Part shown: positions 48,613 through 59,619 of the stretch, in pieces
Layout of the letters: every line of letters starts with the position of its first letter
Numbering within the stretch: the stretch's first letter is position 1
From: Adineta steineri
Taxonomy: Eukaryota > Rotifera > Eurotatoria > Adinetida > Adinetidae
Reading direction: 5' to 3'
Length of the DNA stretch: 64,000 nt
NCBI GenBank assembly: GCA_905250115.1
Contig: CAJNOI010000130.1
Location: 218,933 to 282,932, forward strand
Translations under genes and position numbers: made by a program
The notes under the pieces: generated by a model
Told to the model about the DNA's origin: nothing
Database searches by the model: none
The model's input: only the letters and a program-made list of their open reading frames with translations

Positions 48613-50700
48613 TCAAACAAAATTATCCGGATATTCATTTCTAAGTTCAATATTAGGAATAAATGTTCCCTTTATCATATCTATACGTTCAAATTGTTTA
48701 CCAATTTCATCTGCTGAACATAATTTTTGTACAATTAAATTCTTTTGTTCTTCATTCTCTATGGAAGCAAATGCTAATGTATCGATATTATCTTCAGCTA
48801 CATATCGTTGAGAAAAATCATCTGCTAAAATATGATAAAATGGTTGTGTTGCTCCACGTGTTAAATTTGATATACCCATATTGGTTTGCCATAATGATGA
48901 AGCCATACATGTTAAATCCCATCCACAAATAACACCCCAATAATTATATAATAAATGTTGAAAAATTTGCCCAATATAAAATTTTGGACAAGATTCATTA
49001 TTTCGTCGTTTTTCTTCGATTGGTAAAGGATTTAAATCTTGATCTTGTATTTGTTGAAGACTTTCATTCATGATTGTTAGGTTAGAGTAAAGTCTTTGAA
49101 AAAAATGTAAATCCATAGGAAAATGTTCTTTTAAAACATTCAGCATCGAATTAGAAGTAAATGGCAGTGGACCATCTCCTAAAATTTTAAGTACTGCTAA
49201 GGCAGCATATAAGCCATATGAATTTAATAATGATGTTGAGCCTTGTGTAATACTATTAACCATATTTCGAGCAGATCGAATAACAAATTCAGTAATTGGT
49301 GTGATAGGTAATGGATGAGTTAAAGGTCTATCAAGAATATTAACTAAGCGATCATTCATTTCATCCAGAGATAGAATTTTACCTATAACATATAAATAAA
49401 AAACAAAAGATTCTATTTAATTAATTTACTATCAAAAACGCTAATTATCAATGGTGATAAATTTTCAGAAGTATTTTGTGAAATTGATGATTGATCTACT
49501 TGTGCCATAACTTCACCGGGAAAACTAAGTGGTCGAGCTATTAAACCACATTCTTCAGCCAATGCACAAAAGATTGAAACAAGTGTTAAAGGAATTGTTG
49601 GTTTACCGTTGAATGTTGAGAAAAGAAAAGAATTTTCTAAATTATAATATCCTTCACCGTTATTTGCAGCACAAAAATTTTCAGCTTTCATTGTTGATAA
49701 AATTAATTGACATTTTTCATTTACAGTAAGACTTGGAAATGCAGGATCATCAACAAGACGTTTACCAATTGAATGAAGACGTTTTAATGAAAGAAAAATA
49801 CCATATGGATGAAAACATTGAACAACAAATAAACCATTAATTAATGCTTTTCCTTCTGTATGCATATCTGTTCGATTCGCCATCTCATCAAGAAGCTGTA
49901 ATCCGATTTCTCGAGATATCAGTCGAGTTAACTCCAATGAATAATATTCTCGAGTTAGATTACGTGAATCAAGTGATAATGATGTTGATGTATTTCTAAA
50001 TGATGGAAGATAACGTTTGAGAATATCTATAGCTAGAAGACCATATGTTGAAACGATAAGTTTAGCATTATGAATTCCTAAATAATTTCAAGAATTGATT
50101 AAATATATATTTTATAAGAGATTCCTTTATCAGTCAATTAACGTCTTAATATTTTGATAGATAATATATAAATACTGATTAATAATTTATATATAACCTA
50201 CGATTTTTTCGTTTTGACATGATTTCATTTAGAAGCGATCGGATGTGTTGATCTTGAAATGATCTTTGTATAAAATACTCTTGCCATGTACAATCATTAG
50301 GAGGTTTAGTTAATTTCAGAACAGAATCAGATAGATATTCTTCATTAGAATATTGTGGTTTACAAACTGTATATGTATACCTGAAAGAGAAAATTTTACA
50401 ACTTAACTATAGATTTATGGAATAAATAAACATTTGAAACGATATGTTATTCTGATACAAATATTTAATGGTATATGACTATAAATTCAAACGATTATTG
50501 TCAGTTTATTCTCATATACTCATCAATTAGATAACAGTCTTATACCTTGTTAAAAAATATTGCTGCCATATTTTATCATCACGAGTAACTCTGTTCATTT
50601 GATGACTTGTTTGTGCTAGAGCAGATGTTTCTTCTGGAGAGAGATAAGTAAGAATATATCGAAATAATTCTGGTGGAAGATTTTCAAGTGTTAAAGACAT
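48613..50700 (-). CDS. FBXO21: F-box only protein 21 homologue (four exons)
   Basis: Minus-strand exons are 50700-50546, 50380-50202, 50077-49430 and 49382-48613, giving 583 aa (human about 628). Residues 5-50 are an F-box (LENLPPELFRYILTYLSPEE, then KIWQQYF), the SKP1-binding module of SCF ubiquitin ligases. The middle contains the SirB1/transglutaminase-like region (YYNLENSFLF, IPLTLVSIFCALAEECGL, FPGEVMAQV). The C-terminal part has a YccV/HspQ-like domain (FYIGQIFQHLLYNYWGVICGW to PFYHILADD, AEDNI). This F-box/TG-like/YccV order is specific to FBXO21. The vertebrate protein works in SCF complexes, for example on EID1 and ASK1. Substrates here are unknown. The acceptor and donor choices give continuous conserved sequence at all junctions. 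Confidence 0.87.
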
Positions 50701-51205
50701 TGCGAATATATATATATATTGCCGAACGAATTCACATATAATGTATGACAGTAAAAAGTAAAGTCAGTTAGTATAATATAAAACAAGAATTTAATATTCA
50801 ACCATATCTATTCATTTTTCTTTCATATTTACTTTTATAAATTCTTTTCTTTAGCAACTCTACCGATTCTTTTCTCTTTTTTTTATAATACAGCTGATCC
50901 GACAGCCATAGCCATAATATATAGACCTCCATACGATTTAAAAATTTTCAAAAATTCTACAAATACGGGAAAATTTTCTCTTCAACAAATTTACTAAGTT
51001 TATATGAATATTTTCTACAATTTTTTTTTCAAATTTTCTGTAATGGAATTCTTTAGGTAAACAATGGATTATCAAACGTGAATTTCAAATTAGGATGTGA
51101 GTGTCGATAATGTACTTATCTCCGACCCACACTCCCTTATCTTCATATAGATTTTATTTTCTTATAACAATCGACAAGATAGTTTTCTCTTATTTTATTC
51201 ACTTT
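50701..51205. other. Intergenic with a G-rich/C-rich hairpin
   Basis: Holds the presumed FBXO21 promoter and a foldback motif at 51093-51138 (GGATGTGAGTGTCG with CGACCCACACTCC), one of the TGTGGG-like family described separately. Confidence 0.45.
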
Positions 51206-53029
51206 TTATTCAAAAAAAAATTGTCCTGGATAAGATATTTTTGCACAAGGAAAATATGCTTGTAAAGAAGAATTTTGACAAATTCTTTCACCACGTAATT
51301 TTAGTTTATTTATCTTCATACAGTTAATTCGTGTATCTTCTCTTGTAAAATTGTGTGTTACTCGTTGTAAAGATTCATATTCGATATGTAGAAAAACATT
51401 ATTTTGTAAATGTGTTATAGTATTAAGTAGAAATTGTTCGATATAATCATCATGAACCGTATTAATAGCAAGTTCATTAAGAAGAGAATATTCGATAAGA
51501 GGTAAATTTCGATTATCGTTGTCTGATTCATAAGATTGTTTTTTGTTTTGTGATTTACAATTAACCACAGATAATTCTTCCATCAATGGAAATGATCTTT
51601 GAATTTGAAGAAAAAATTCATGTTCAAAAGGATGCTCATCAAATAAAGATACCACACGAACATATTTGAAAAATCCACCTGGAAACGAATTTGTAATATC
51701 CTCGTAATGTGGTGTCAAAGATGGATAGGAGTAAATTTGACATTGACTTCTTTTTGCTTCTGGAAAATAATCAACATAAGAAATAATATTATTAATTGGA
51801 AAATCAATAAATGTACGTTGAATATCTTTTGTTGATGAAAAATGCGATTGATCATGAATAAACATACATGAACAAATATGAAATTTAAAGTCATTTAATC
51901 GTAACAGACGATTAATAATATTTCTCTTCAAATGATTTCCATCGATAAATCCATCATTATATCTAGTATCAATACTAATTGTAATATATAAACCAAGTTG
52001 TTCTAGATTTGACATTCGATATAGAAGTGGTAGAATCAATTCATCATACGAGCTTATTTCTTTACACGATAAAGCAAAATATTTCAAGTTTGGTAAATCG
52101 CCCTAAAAAATAAAATTTATTTTATCATATGATAATATAGAGATTATTCTTGTAAAACTAACGTGATTTTTAATTTCTTGTGGATGATGAAGATTAACTA
52201 AATCAACACAGAATGTATGAAGTTGATTAAATCGACCATCGAGAAGATTAAGACAATCGTCAAAACATTGTACTCTAATATTTAATTTCAAAAGAGTCGA
52301 TGAACGAAAAGTAGGAGGAAATCCATTATCAGACATTAATGGGGCACGGTTTTTATATGATGATTCATATAATGTTAAATAAATTAAATTAGTGAAAACA
52401 GTCAATATGTAATTAACTATATTTGCTGCTGATAATAGCATGTCTTCATAACACTCATGATTATTATTATCAATTGTAATAGCAAGTGTTGTAATTTGAT
52501 TTTTGAAAGTAGCAGATGTAAGAGTTTCATCTAAACATATACATACAATATTAATAAGAAAAAAAGAATCTATGAAAGTATTATTAATATATATTCATTC
52601 AATGATTTAATTATTTGTAAAAAAAAATATCTTACCAGTAAAAAGACATCGAAATGACTCTTCATTAATATTATAAAGACCAAGACCATATAAATTAGGA
52701 TAATCAGTAACACACAAAACATTTTTCATGGATGATGATTCAAGATCAAGCCATTTTATTTTATCATGAATTACAGGTAAAATTTGTAAACAAAATCGAT
52801 TGAGCATCGTATTACAACAAAATACATCAATAAAATTACCAGAACACATTTTGACAAAAGTCAAACGATTTGTAAAAACTGAATCTTGAACAATTTTATT
52901 TAATCTTTGATTGACACCTTGTAAAGAATAAAGTACTTCAAAATTGTTCAATTTTTTAAAAATAATCATAAGAATTTCATCAGGTAAATCGTTAAAGTCA
53001 ACGCATGAATATTCCATGTTTTTGTTCAT
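51206..53029 (-). CDS. F-box protein, bdelloid-type with divergent LRR-like body (three exons)
   Basis: Minus-strand exons are 53029-52636, 52530-52163 and 52102-51206, giving 552 aa. Residues 11-55 match an F-box (FNDLPDEILMIIFKKLNNFE, then LQGVNQRLNKIV). The rest has irregular leucine-rich strands (WLDLESSS, PNLYGLGLYNI, LTTLAITI-type, LLKLNIRVQCF, PNLKYFALSC, LNELAINTV), which fit a degenerate LRR solenoid used to select substrates. Introns are 60 and 105 nt. A second ATG (residue 5) is an alternative start. It would act as an SCF adaptor. No specific family name can be given. This class is highly expanded in bdelloids, which is known from general experience rather than shown here. Confidence 0.8.
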
Positions 53030-53198
53030 TTATTTACTCTCTCCAACTTCTGATCGTCAATATCTATATGCATACAAACATTTGTTCTATTTGACCGATG
53101 ACGTCAATATAGACAATAACACATTTTTCTATATCGTCCTATACAGACTGAAAAAAAATAAAATGAATTGAACGACGTGATCGGTTTATTTCGGCTCG

Positions 53199-53298
53199 NN
53201 NNNNNNNNNNNNNNNNNNNNNNNNNNNNNNNNNNNNNNNNNNNNNNNNNNNNNNNNNNNNNNNNNNNNNNNNNNNNNNNNNNNNNNNNNNNNNNNNNN
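53199..53298. other. Assembly gap (100 N)
   Basis: Exactly 100 undetermined bases, a scaffold gap placeholder. It lies between the F-box gene promoter and the decaying tandem family, so an upstream exon or copy of that family may be missing. Confidence 0.99.
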
Positions 53299-53618
53299 TA
53301 TTTTCCACGGTTTTTGATTGTTTTTTCTGTAAATGTGAAGAAGATGGATTTCTACAAGAAAGAGCTAAGCAAGTTCTGAGACGAGCATTACTTGTATATA
53401 TAACACATATATATCACGACAGGTATACATATGTGTATGTATGAGATAAACCATAACAGAAAAGGAAAAAGACAATGATACACTGTTAGAAGATATAGAT
53501 AATTCCATCACCATACTTTGTTAAATGATATGGGTTATTCTACTATTTCACACTTATTGAACTTTCTAAGTAGTTTTTAAGTATATGTAATCTACTTTTT
53601 ATTATAGATTCCATACCT

Positions 53619-54300
53619 ATGAATTCAATACAAAAACAAGAACGAGAAATTCTCGAATTATTCTTCTATGAATTACAAAAGTTCATGAAACAGATGAATT
53701 TTAATTACCGAAATCAAATGCGACAAGTACAAAAACAATTTACAAATTAATTTGAATTTTACTTTATAAATTTAGAGTGATCAGTTCCTATCGTTAGAAT
53801 TAGCTGCTTGACCAAATAAAACGTTTGTAGTTGATTATATATACAAACAAGTATTCATCGATTTACAAATGAAAAAAGAAACAAACAAAATCATGATCAT
53901 TCTTAAAGTAAAAATAATATATTTTTTAATATGAGTTTAATAAACAAATTAATTATGAATTTTAGAATGACGAATTAAAGTTATATGTACCGAAATCATG
54001 TTTTGGTTATACATAGATAGAAAAACATAATGGAATATACTGGTAAATATGATCATTCTTTAAAAAAAATATTCAATTTTCTTTTATAGTATCAAAAATG
54101 AACCAGAATTGAATAATATGTTACATGGAATGGTAAATCAGATTGATATAATATTACAACTTAATATAGCAGCATCACATACTATTCCATCATCAAATCA
54201 TATGGCATCATCAGATCATATGGCACCACCACCATATCAGGGTTTACTTAATAATCGAATATATCGTTCTATATTGGACGATATGCAAAAGTTTCCATAA
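53619..54300 (+). pseudogene. Tandem family copy A, disabled by two in-frame stops
   Basis: Predicted exons 53619-53726, 53776-53907, 53966-54042 and 54090-54300 keep GT-AG borders and matching phases. TGA at 53809-53811 and TAG at 54014-54016 interrupt the frame. Exon 1 reads MNSIQKQEREILELFFYELQ then KFMKQMNFNYRN. Exon 4 has an H/M/P/S-rich segment and ends YRSILDDMQKFP. Copy B (57278-57786) shares the 77-nt third exon and the terminal SI-x-x-D-x-x-x-FP motif. Function is unknown; no domain recognised. The intact splice sites suggest recent loss, or sequencing of a non-functional allele. Confidence 0.65.
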
Positions 54301-54588
54301 AAGAATGGAAAACCCAACAGTCCTCTTTAGGACTAATATAATTTATATTCAAATGTATGATATCGTGTTATTAAATATACTGAATGGTATTTGCTTTTAT
54401 TTAATTTATTCTTAGATACATGATAGTAAATCTATTCTGTATTCATTAGTTAATAACTATTTTCGAGCATAAATTCTTTTTAGCCAAACAATTTCTTTCA
54501 CTGTGAGTAAAAAATAATTATTTGTAATATATAGATACACCTGTAGAAAGTTTTTACAATCTCTTAAATTAGTTACAGTATCAACGTT

Positions 54589-54975
54589 CTATGTATAAAA
54601 TGTTCCAATACTACGAAGAACATAGACAAATGTGTCAATACTTTTATTAAATGATGAAATTTTTAAAATATCTTTTTCATTTAAACGATTTGTTGAAATA
54701 AGTTGAATTGGTTGTTGACTTTTTATTGAATCGAATAATCTAATGTAAATTGAAAAAATATAATTGGTTTTATTTAGAATAGTTTATAATTTTTATTTAT
54801 TAATTGTTGATATTGAAATAAATGGTCGTGTTTATGTCACTCAAACAGATATATATTTAATTAAAACATTGTCTAATCTATCTTCAGATTGATCATGTAT
54901 TGAAATGTTATTCAATCCAAAATTAACATGAGATTCTACTATTTTTTCATGTACTTTAATCAATCAACAACGGAT
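54589..54975 (-). pseudogene. Decayed coding fragment, minus strand
   Basis: On the minus strand one side reads KVHEKIVESHVNFGLNNISI and HDQSEDRLDNVLIKYISV. It then meets TGA and TAA where arginine and glutamine codons would fit (CGA to TGA, CAA to TAA), and resumes as TRPFISISTIN. After a non-coding stretch it continues IRLFDSIKSQQPIQLISTN, RLNEKDILKISSFNKS, IDTFVYVLRSIGTFY and a stop at 54589. The composition is clearly protein-like, but no family is recognised and the frame is broken. Confidence 0.5.
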
Positions 54976-56080
54976 AAATGATTATTCTATCTGTTAGTTA
55001 ATATATACGTGAAAAAGAAAAAAAATATATATTATAGATTGTATTGTATAACGGTATAAATACGAACATACACACACAAATATAGATAAATTTCATATTA
55101 TCTTTTTTTATTTGCCAAGGTAATCTATATTAATCAAAAGCTTTTTCTTTTATAGAAATTTTCTTTATCGAAAATTTTAACAAAAATAATTCCATATGTT
55201 TTGCATTGACTTGTTCTTTTTTATAAAAAACTCTTTGATAATAATCAATGAGAATAGTTAACACTTTGAAATGCAAAATAAAGTTGGTGGTAAATTATAC
55301 GATGAAATAAAAAAAGGAATTGCTTTGATTCGATTGTTTAAAAAAAAAGTATCTTATTATTTTAATTGAGTTATTTTCAATAAGGATCTCAAATTTTTTC
55401 GTTTATCATCTAAATGAAAGTAAAAGAGGTGTTTGATTCTATGAATAATTATTTGTTTTTTTAAATCTTAATTTTGTATTTTCATTTTAGATGAAAAGAA
55501 TAGTTGTAATAATAAAAGTTTGATTATAGTATTTCTCTCTAATTATTTTCTCAATTGTATCAACGACGAATAAAATTAGATTAAAATAAAACCATTTCAA
55601 ATATGTAAATCAATTCTAGTTTAGATTTTTCATTAATTTATTTGACTTAATTCAAATAAGTTTCTATTAATATTATTTTCACTTGATTAATATTAATGTA
55701 AGACATTTCAATGAACGATAAATTATTAAGAATTGTTATTAAAGAAATTTATTCAATAGTATATCTAGACACCACGAAATCTATTAGAATAAAGACTCAA
55801 CGATATAAATGTACATCTGAGTAAATATATTTGATTTCAATTGATAATTTACATTTTCTCGATAATATTCATAGAACGAAGATATATAAGAACATGTTTA
55901 AGAGAGAGAATGTGAATTCTTTAAATATTTTAAATTCAATATCGATCAAGTTCAATGTTAAGAATTGACGAGAAGAATAAATATTATTGTAATCATTTTA
56001 TTAACAAATTGATAATGATCAATAAAAAGGAAATGATCTTTCTTTATTTCAAAATCAATTTCTTATATGTTTTATTATTT
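54976..56080. other. Intergenic, nothing recognised
   Basis: AT-rich region inside the decayed family zone. No splice-linked coding runs seen. Confidence 0.4.
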
Positions 56081-56166
56081 GAGGGTGTCGGTGTGTGGTG
56101 TGTGTGTAGAAGTGTAAGTAGAGAGAAGACAATCACCCACCCCACCCCCACACCCATCCCACACCC
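56081..56166. repeat. G-rich/C-rich foldback with TGTGGG-like arms
   Basis: Left arm GAGGGTGTCGGTGTGTGGTG, loop with GTAGAGAGAAGACAATCAC, right arm CCCACCCCCACACCCATCCC. The loop is almost the reverse complement of the loop at 57868, which shows that both are copies of one element in opposite orientation. Confidence 0.65.
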
Positions 56167-56226
56167 GGCCGTTCCCGTAACGGGTTGTTCCACCTGAATT
56201 TTCATTGTCGGCATCGAAAAGTATAA
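56166..56226 (+). repeat. GC-rich block, copy 1
   Basis: CCGGCCGTTCCCGTAACGGG followed by TTGTTCCACCTGAATTTTCA and a GTATAA donor-like end. Related blocks occur at 57172-57233 and 57945-58004. All three precede an intron-like AT-rich tract ending in TTTAG. Confidence 0.6.
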
Positions 56227-56269
56227 AAATAATTTAAAAATTTAATACGAATTTTATTTTAAATTTAGG

Positions 56270-56720
56270 ATGACGATTCTTACAGAATCCACTAGACGCA
56301 AATCCACGTACTAAATTTCATGTGAACAACCGTCTATTCAAATGCATTCAACCAAGATTGAAAAAGTTCCATTTAATGAAAGGCACAACAGAAGTCAGGG
56401 TTTTTTAATCATCACATTACTCTTCGGGCGGATACACATAATAAAGAGTTTGAGGTTTTCTCGCCTTCGGAGCCCTCTGTGGTAAGTAAAAATGAAAATC
56501 AAATAACTTAATCATATTTTGTATTTTGGTAGGATCACATCTGTGCGACACAAATGGGTGCATATAGAAACAACATTAGATGACTGAAACCTATCAAGAA
56601 AATAATTCATGAAAACGGTGTCCTAGTGTGATACTCACATTAAAAGGAAACACATCATTCAGTACACTCCTTGCGAACATGGCATCAACAAAAGCAAGGC
56701 CAAGGCTGATTTCTTAAAAT
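56270..56720 (+). pseudogene. Degenerate coding-like block, unknown
   Basis: A run of about 43 codons reads QNPLDANPRTKFHVNNRLF, KCIQPRLKKFHLMKGTTEVR, then VF and a stop. It is followed by EFEVFSPSEPSV up to a GTAAGT donor, and after a TTGGTAG acceptor DHICATQMGAYRNNIR and a stop. Intact splice-like borders with scattered stops suggest a broken gene, possibly an unrelated one caught between family copies. No family recognised. Confidence 0.4.
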
Positions 56721-56786
56721 AAAAATGATTTAATCTTGAAGCTATTTCTATAAGATCTCTCCTTTTCATTTCAGATTTACTTAAAA

Positions 56787-57233
56787 ATGAACCGATTAAA
56801 AGATGAAAAAAGTGAAATGATCCGTTTAATATTCGGTCAATTGCAGATATTCATTAAAAACATGAATTTTAAATATCGAAATAGAGAAGTATAAGAAAAA
56901 TATAAAACTTTAATTCTAATTTCATTTTAAATTTAGTATAACGAATATATATATATTTATTAGATTTAGCAGCAGGCGTCAATCGATCATATCCAAGGTC
57001 GATAATTCGTGAAGCCGTACTCCATGAATTTCCAGTGAAATTCCTCAGGAAGCTCACCGTTTTCGGTAGGAACCCCTGCCGGAAAATTCCAAGAATTCCA
57101 CCATGGAATCGGTTCCAGGTGAAACCGAACAAGCTCGGTCATCCCATTCGGCCAACGGGAATATAATGAAACCGGCCGTTCCCGCGCCGGATTGTCCGAT
57201 CTGAATTTTCATAATCGACACCAAAAAGTATAC
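56787..57233 (+). pseudogene. Tandem family copy B', first exons interrupted by GC-rich sequence
   Basis: ATG at 56787 opens MNRLKDEKSEMIRLIFGQLQ then IFIKNMNFKYRNRE, homologous to exon 1 of copy A. A GTATAA donor and a TTTAG acceptor lead to YNEYIYLLDLAAGVNRSYP, homologous to exon 2. This is then replaced by a GC-rich tract (about 56986-57233) that stays open for a while (PPWNRFQVKPNKLGHPIRPT) and stops. It could be the 5' part of copy B if the GC-rich tract is an extra exon; I cannot decide which. Confidence 0.5.
57172..57233 (+). repeat. GC-rich block, copy 2
   Basis: CCGGCCGTTCCCGCGCCGGA then TTGTCCGATCTGAATTTTCA, ending at GTATAC. Most similar to the blocks at 56166 and 57945. Confidence 0.6.
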
Positions 57234-57277
57234 AAAAAAAATTTAAAATTCAATTATAATTTTAATAGAAGTTTTAG

Positions 57278-57786
57278 GTATCAAATACATATATTCGTTA
57301 GAACTAGCAAAGGGTCTAAACAATACATATTCAATTAGTTATGTATATAAAAACACATTCATCAATTTCAGTATGAAGTTAGAAATGGAGAAAATCATAT
57401 TCATTTTCAAAGTAAAAGAAATACATTTTTTAATATGAGATTAAATAAAAAAAATTAATGTATTAATTTTAGAATAATTTATTTAATATAAATCAAGAAC
57501 AATCATGTTTTTTCCATGAATATGTCCAAAAACATAAAGAAACCTTTGAGTAAGATGTTGTTTTAAAAAAAAAATGTTCGATTTTCCCTTTTATAGATTT
57601 AAAAATGAACAAAAATTCAACAATATGTTCATTAAGATAGTTAATGAAATTGATGCAATATCAGCACGTAATCATCAACAAAGAAATATGGAATCACCAT
57701 CACATAATATGGAACCATCACATCATGCTTTACTTAAAGATCCACTATATCTTTCAATAGTGAACGATTTACGAAATTTTCCATAA
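57278..57786 (+). CDS. Tandem family copy B, last three exons open (unknown protein)
   Basis: Exons 57278-57411, 57473-57549 and 57597-57786 join without any stop, with GT-AG borders and introns of 61 and 47 nt. The encoded C-terminal part reads IKYIYSLELAKGLNNTY, SMKLEMEKIIFIFK, NQEQSCFFHEYVQKHKETFE, FKNEQKFNNMFIKIVNEID, a His/Ser/Met-rich stretch and the family ending YLSIVNDLRNFP. It is the only copy of the array without disabling stops in this part. The 5' end is uncertain; exon 1 may be at 56787. No domain recognised. Low but real support as a possibly functional gene. Confidence 0.5.
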
Positions 57787-57846
57787 AAGATCAAATGAGA
57801 TGAATAACATCGCTCTGAAAACATGTTACTTAATTAAGAAACTTGT

Positions 57847-57899
57847 GAGGGGTGGGTGTGAGTGATTATCTTCTCTCTACCCAAACTCAGGTCCACCCC
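57847..57899. repeat. G-rich/C-rich foldback with TGTGGG-like arms
   Basis: GGGGTGGGTGTGAGTGATTA then TCTTCTCTCTACCC and GTCCACCCC. The inner GTGATTATCTTCTCTCTAC matches the reverse complement of 56118-56140 at nearly every base. Confidence 0.65.
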
Positions 57900-57944
57900 G
57901 GCGAATGTCAAGAATTTGAGCCTGGAATCGGTTCTCGGTGGAAC

Positions 57945-58004
57945 CGACCGTTTCCATGCCGGATTGTTCAACCTGGATTTTCCTCATCGACAAGGAAAAG
58001 TATA
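57945..58004 (+). repeat. GC-rich block, copy 3
   Basis: ACCGTTTCCATGCCGGATTG, TTCAACCTGGATTTTCCTCA and a GTATAA end. It is preceded by GGAATCGGTTCTCGGTGGAA, which is also seen in the GC-rich tract of copy B' (GGAATCGGTTCCAGGTGAAA near 57107). Confidence 0.6.
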
Positions 58005-58046
58005 AAAAAATCAAAAACATTAATTATAATTTTATTTTAAATTTAG

Positions 58047-58498
58047 AATAACGAATGCGTATATTCTCTACATTTGGCTCAAGGTGTAAATCAAATACGC
58101 TCGGTTAATTGTAAATACAAAAATATAAAATTTGATTTTACGATGATGACAAAATTAAATGAAATACTACTTAAGTTTAAAGTAAGAGAAATACATTTTT
58201 TAACATAAGATTAAAAAAAAAAAATTAATTTATGAATTGTAGAATGACGACTTAAAGTTAGATGTACCGAAATCATGTTTTGTTCATACATAATATATAG
58301 AAAAACGTAATGAACGTTGTTGATAAGATGATCTTTTTGAAAAAAAATATTCGATTTTTCTTTTATAAATTGAAAACTGAACAAAACTTCGAAAATATAT
58401 TCATTGACATAGTAAATGAAATTGATCGAATGTTATTACTACCATCGTCAACAAAATATATTATAATAAATATAATGGATATAAATGGATGTTTATGA
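58047..58498 (+). pseudogene. Tandem family copy C, truncated
   Basis: Exon 2-like 58047-58181 reads NNECVYSLHLAQGVNQIRS and ends FK before GTAAGA. Exon 3-like sequence from 58243 reads NDDLKLDVPKSCFVHT and then TAA at 58291-58293, one codon position from the TAG of copy A. The last exon-like run (about 58371-58498) keeps LKTEQNFENIFIDIVNEID but lacks the His/Ser-rich stretch and the terminal FP motif. Clearly a decaying copy. Confidence 0.6.
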
Positions 58499-58556
58499 AC
58501 CTGTGACAATAGACTATATTCTTTCACATTCAGAAAAGGACGTCTCCACTCTTTGG

Positions 58557-58856
58557 AAAGTATTATATACCTTCTAATTCTTCTCTTTCTTCTTTTCCTT
58601 TTTGTGATATGGAGGAGATTCAACTCCTCCGTATTTTTTCAGATTCTTTTCTTTTTAATTAGTTTGTTATTCTTTATATATATAAGTTTTGTGTTGTTTC
58701 GGTTTGTTTCTTTTGTTTTTTATTGTTATCCTCTTGCTAACTTATGTTATTTTCTCTTGTTATTTTTATTTTTTTTTGTTATTCTCTGTACTGTTAGGGC
58801 CTGATGGTCATCAGTTGAAGCAAAAATGAATAAAATTTAAAAAAAAGTATTATATA
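58557..58856. mobile_element. Short retroposed insertion with perfect 13-bp target-site duplication
   Basis: AAAGTATTATATA at 58557-58569 is repeated exactly at 58844-58856. The inserted about 274 bases end in an A-rich tail (AATTTAAAAAAAA) preceded by CAAAAATGAATAAAATTTA. A 12-nt palindrome TGATGGTCATCA sits near the 3' end, and a GGAGGAG...CTCCTCC hairpin near the 5' end. There is no coding capacity, no tRNA-like A/B boxes seen, and a T-rich body. This fits a 5'-truncated LINE or LINE-mobilised SINE-like element inserted on the plus strand. Confidence 0.7.
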
Positions 58857-59619
58857 TCCCTTCCATATTCAAATATCTACGTTACCTCATTTTTAGATAA
58901 GCCTTGATTCTTAGTGCAGACAAAATAGAAGTAGACTTCGATCTTCCATCAAAGGATTAGAAGAGGAGGCATTCTCTTTTTAGAACATTGTCAGGAACAT
59001 TCGATTAGTATTCGTGGTAAGAACCACCACGTAGAGCTATCTTCGTGACTCTTCTCAATGTATCTACCTTAACATACGTTTTACTGAATGTGTCTTAATT
59101 TATGATTTTCTATATCTATCTATCATTTAATTCAAATTAAATATTAAATTCGTAGCGTTATATTTTATGTTAATTAATCATTAACATTTTGTCAATTTTA
59201 TATATATAACGACAAAAGTGCTTATTAAAGGAATATTTCGTTACAGAACCCTTTAAGAGAGTATAGTTTTCTTCAAACAAAACTGTTGGTCGTACCTTAA
59301 ATCAAATAGTATTAGGATATAAATGTCGACGATATCTTCGGTATGGATGGCGATGCGGGCGTGGGTAAAGATGTGTATGGGCGTTTAGATCTTTCCACAC
59401 CCACACCCTCACGTCTCATCGTTGTTCATAAAATATAGTCGTCTTTCGCTCATTATGAGTTTTCTAACTAAATCTGTTTAAAAAACGAGAGAGAAAGAAA
59501 ATTAGTATTGAAAAATAATGTGTGTAAATAACTCGAAGCAATTCAGAAAGACCAATCACACACACACAAAATTAAAGCAATATAAATTTATGATGTCTAT
59601 TCTTGTTAATCTTCTGACA
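58857..59619. other. Intergenic with one G-rich/C-rich foldback
   Basis: Region between the retroposon and the amine oxidase 3' end. A foldback at 59349-59420 pairs GATGCGGGCGTGGGTAAAGA with TCTTTCCACACCCACACCCT. Otherwise nothing recognised. Confidence 0.45.
59349..59420. repeat. G-rich/C-rich foldback with TGTGGG-like arms
   Basis: Imperfect hairpin. The C-rich arm carries CCACACCCACACCC, which is TGTGGG tandemly on the minus strand. Confidence 0.6.

Noticed and set aside
56869-57132. 87-aa minus-strand frame
   Set aside because: Shadow of the GC-rich tract and the copy B' exon on the other strand.
57852-58040. 62-aa frame with Arg/Pro/Trp-rich sequence
   Set aside because: Composed of a foldback motif and GC-rich block 3. 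It may contribute an exon but is not a gene by itself.
58553-58804. 83-aa Leu/Phe-rich frame resembling a membrane protein
   Set aside because: It is the T-rich body of the retroposed insertion flanked by target-site duplications.
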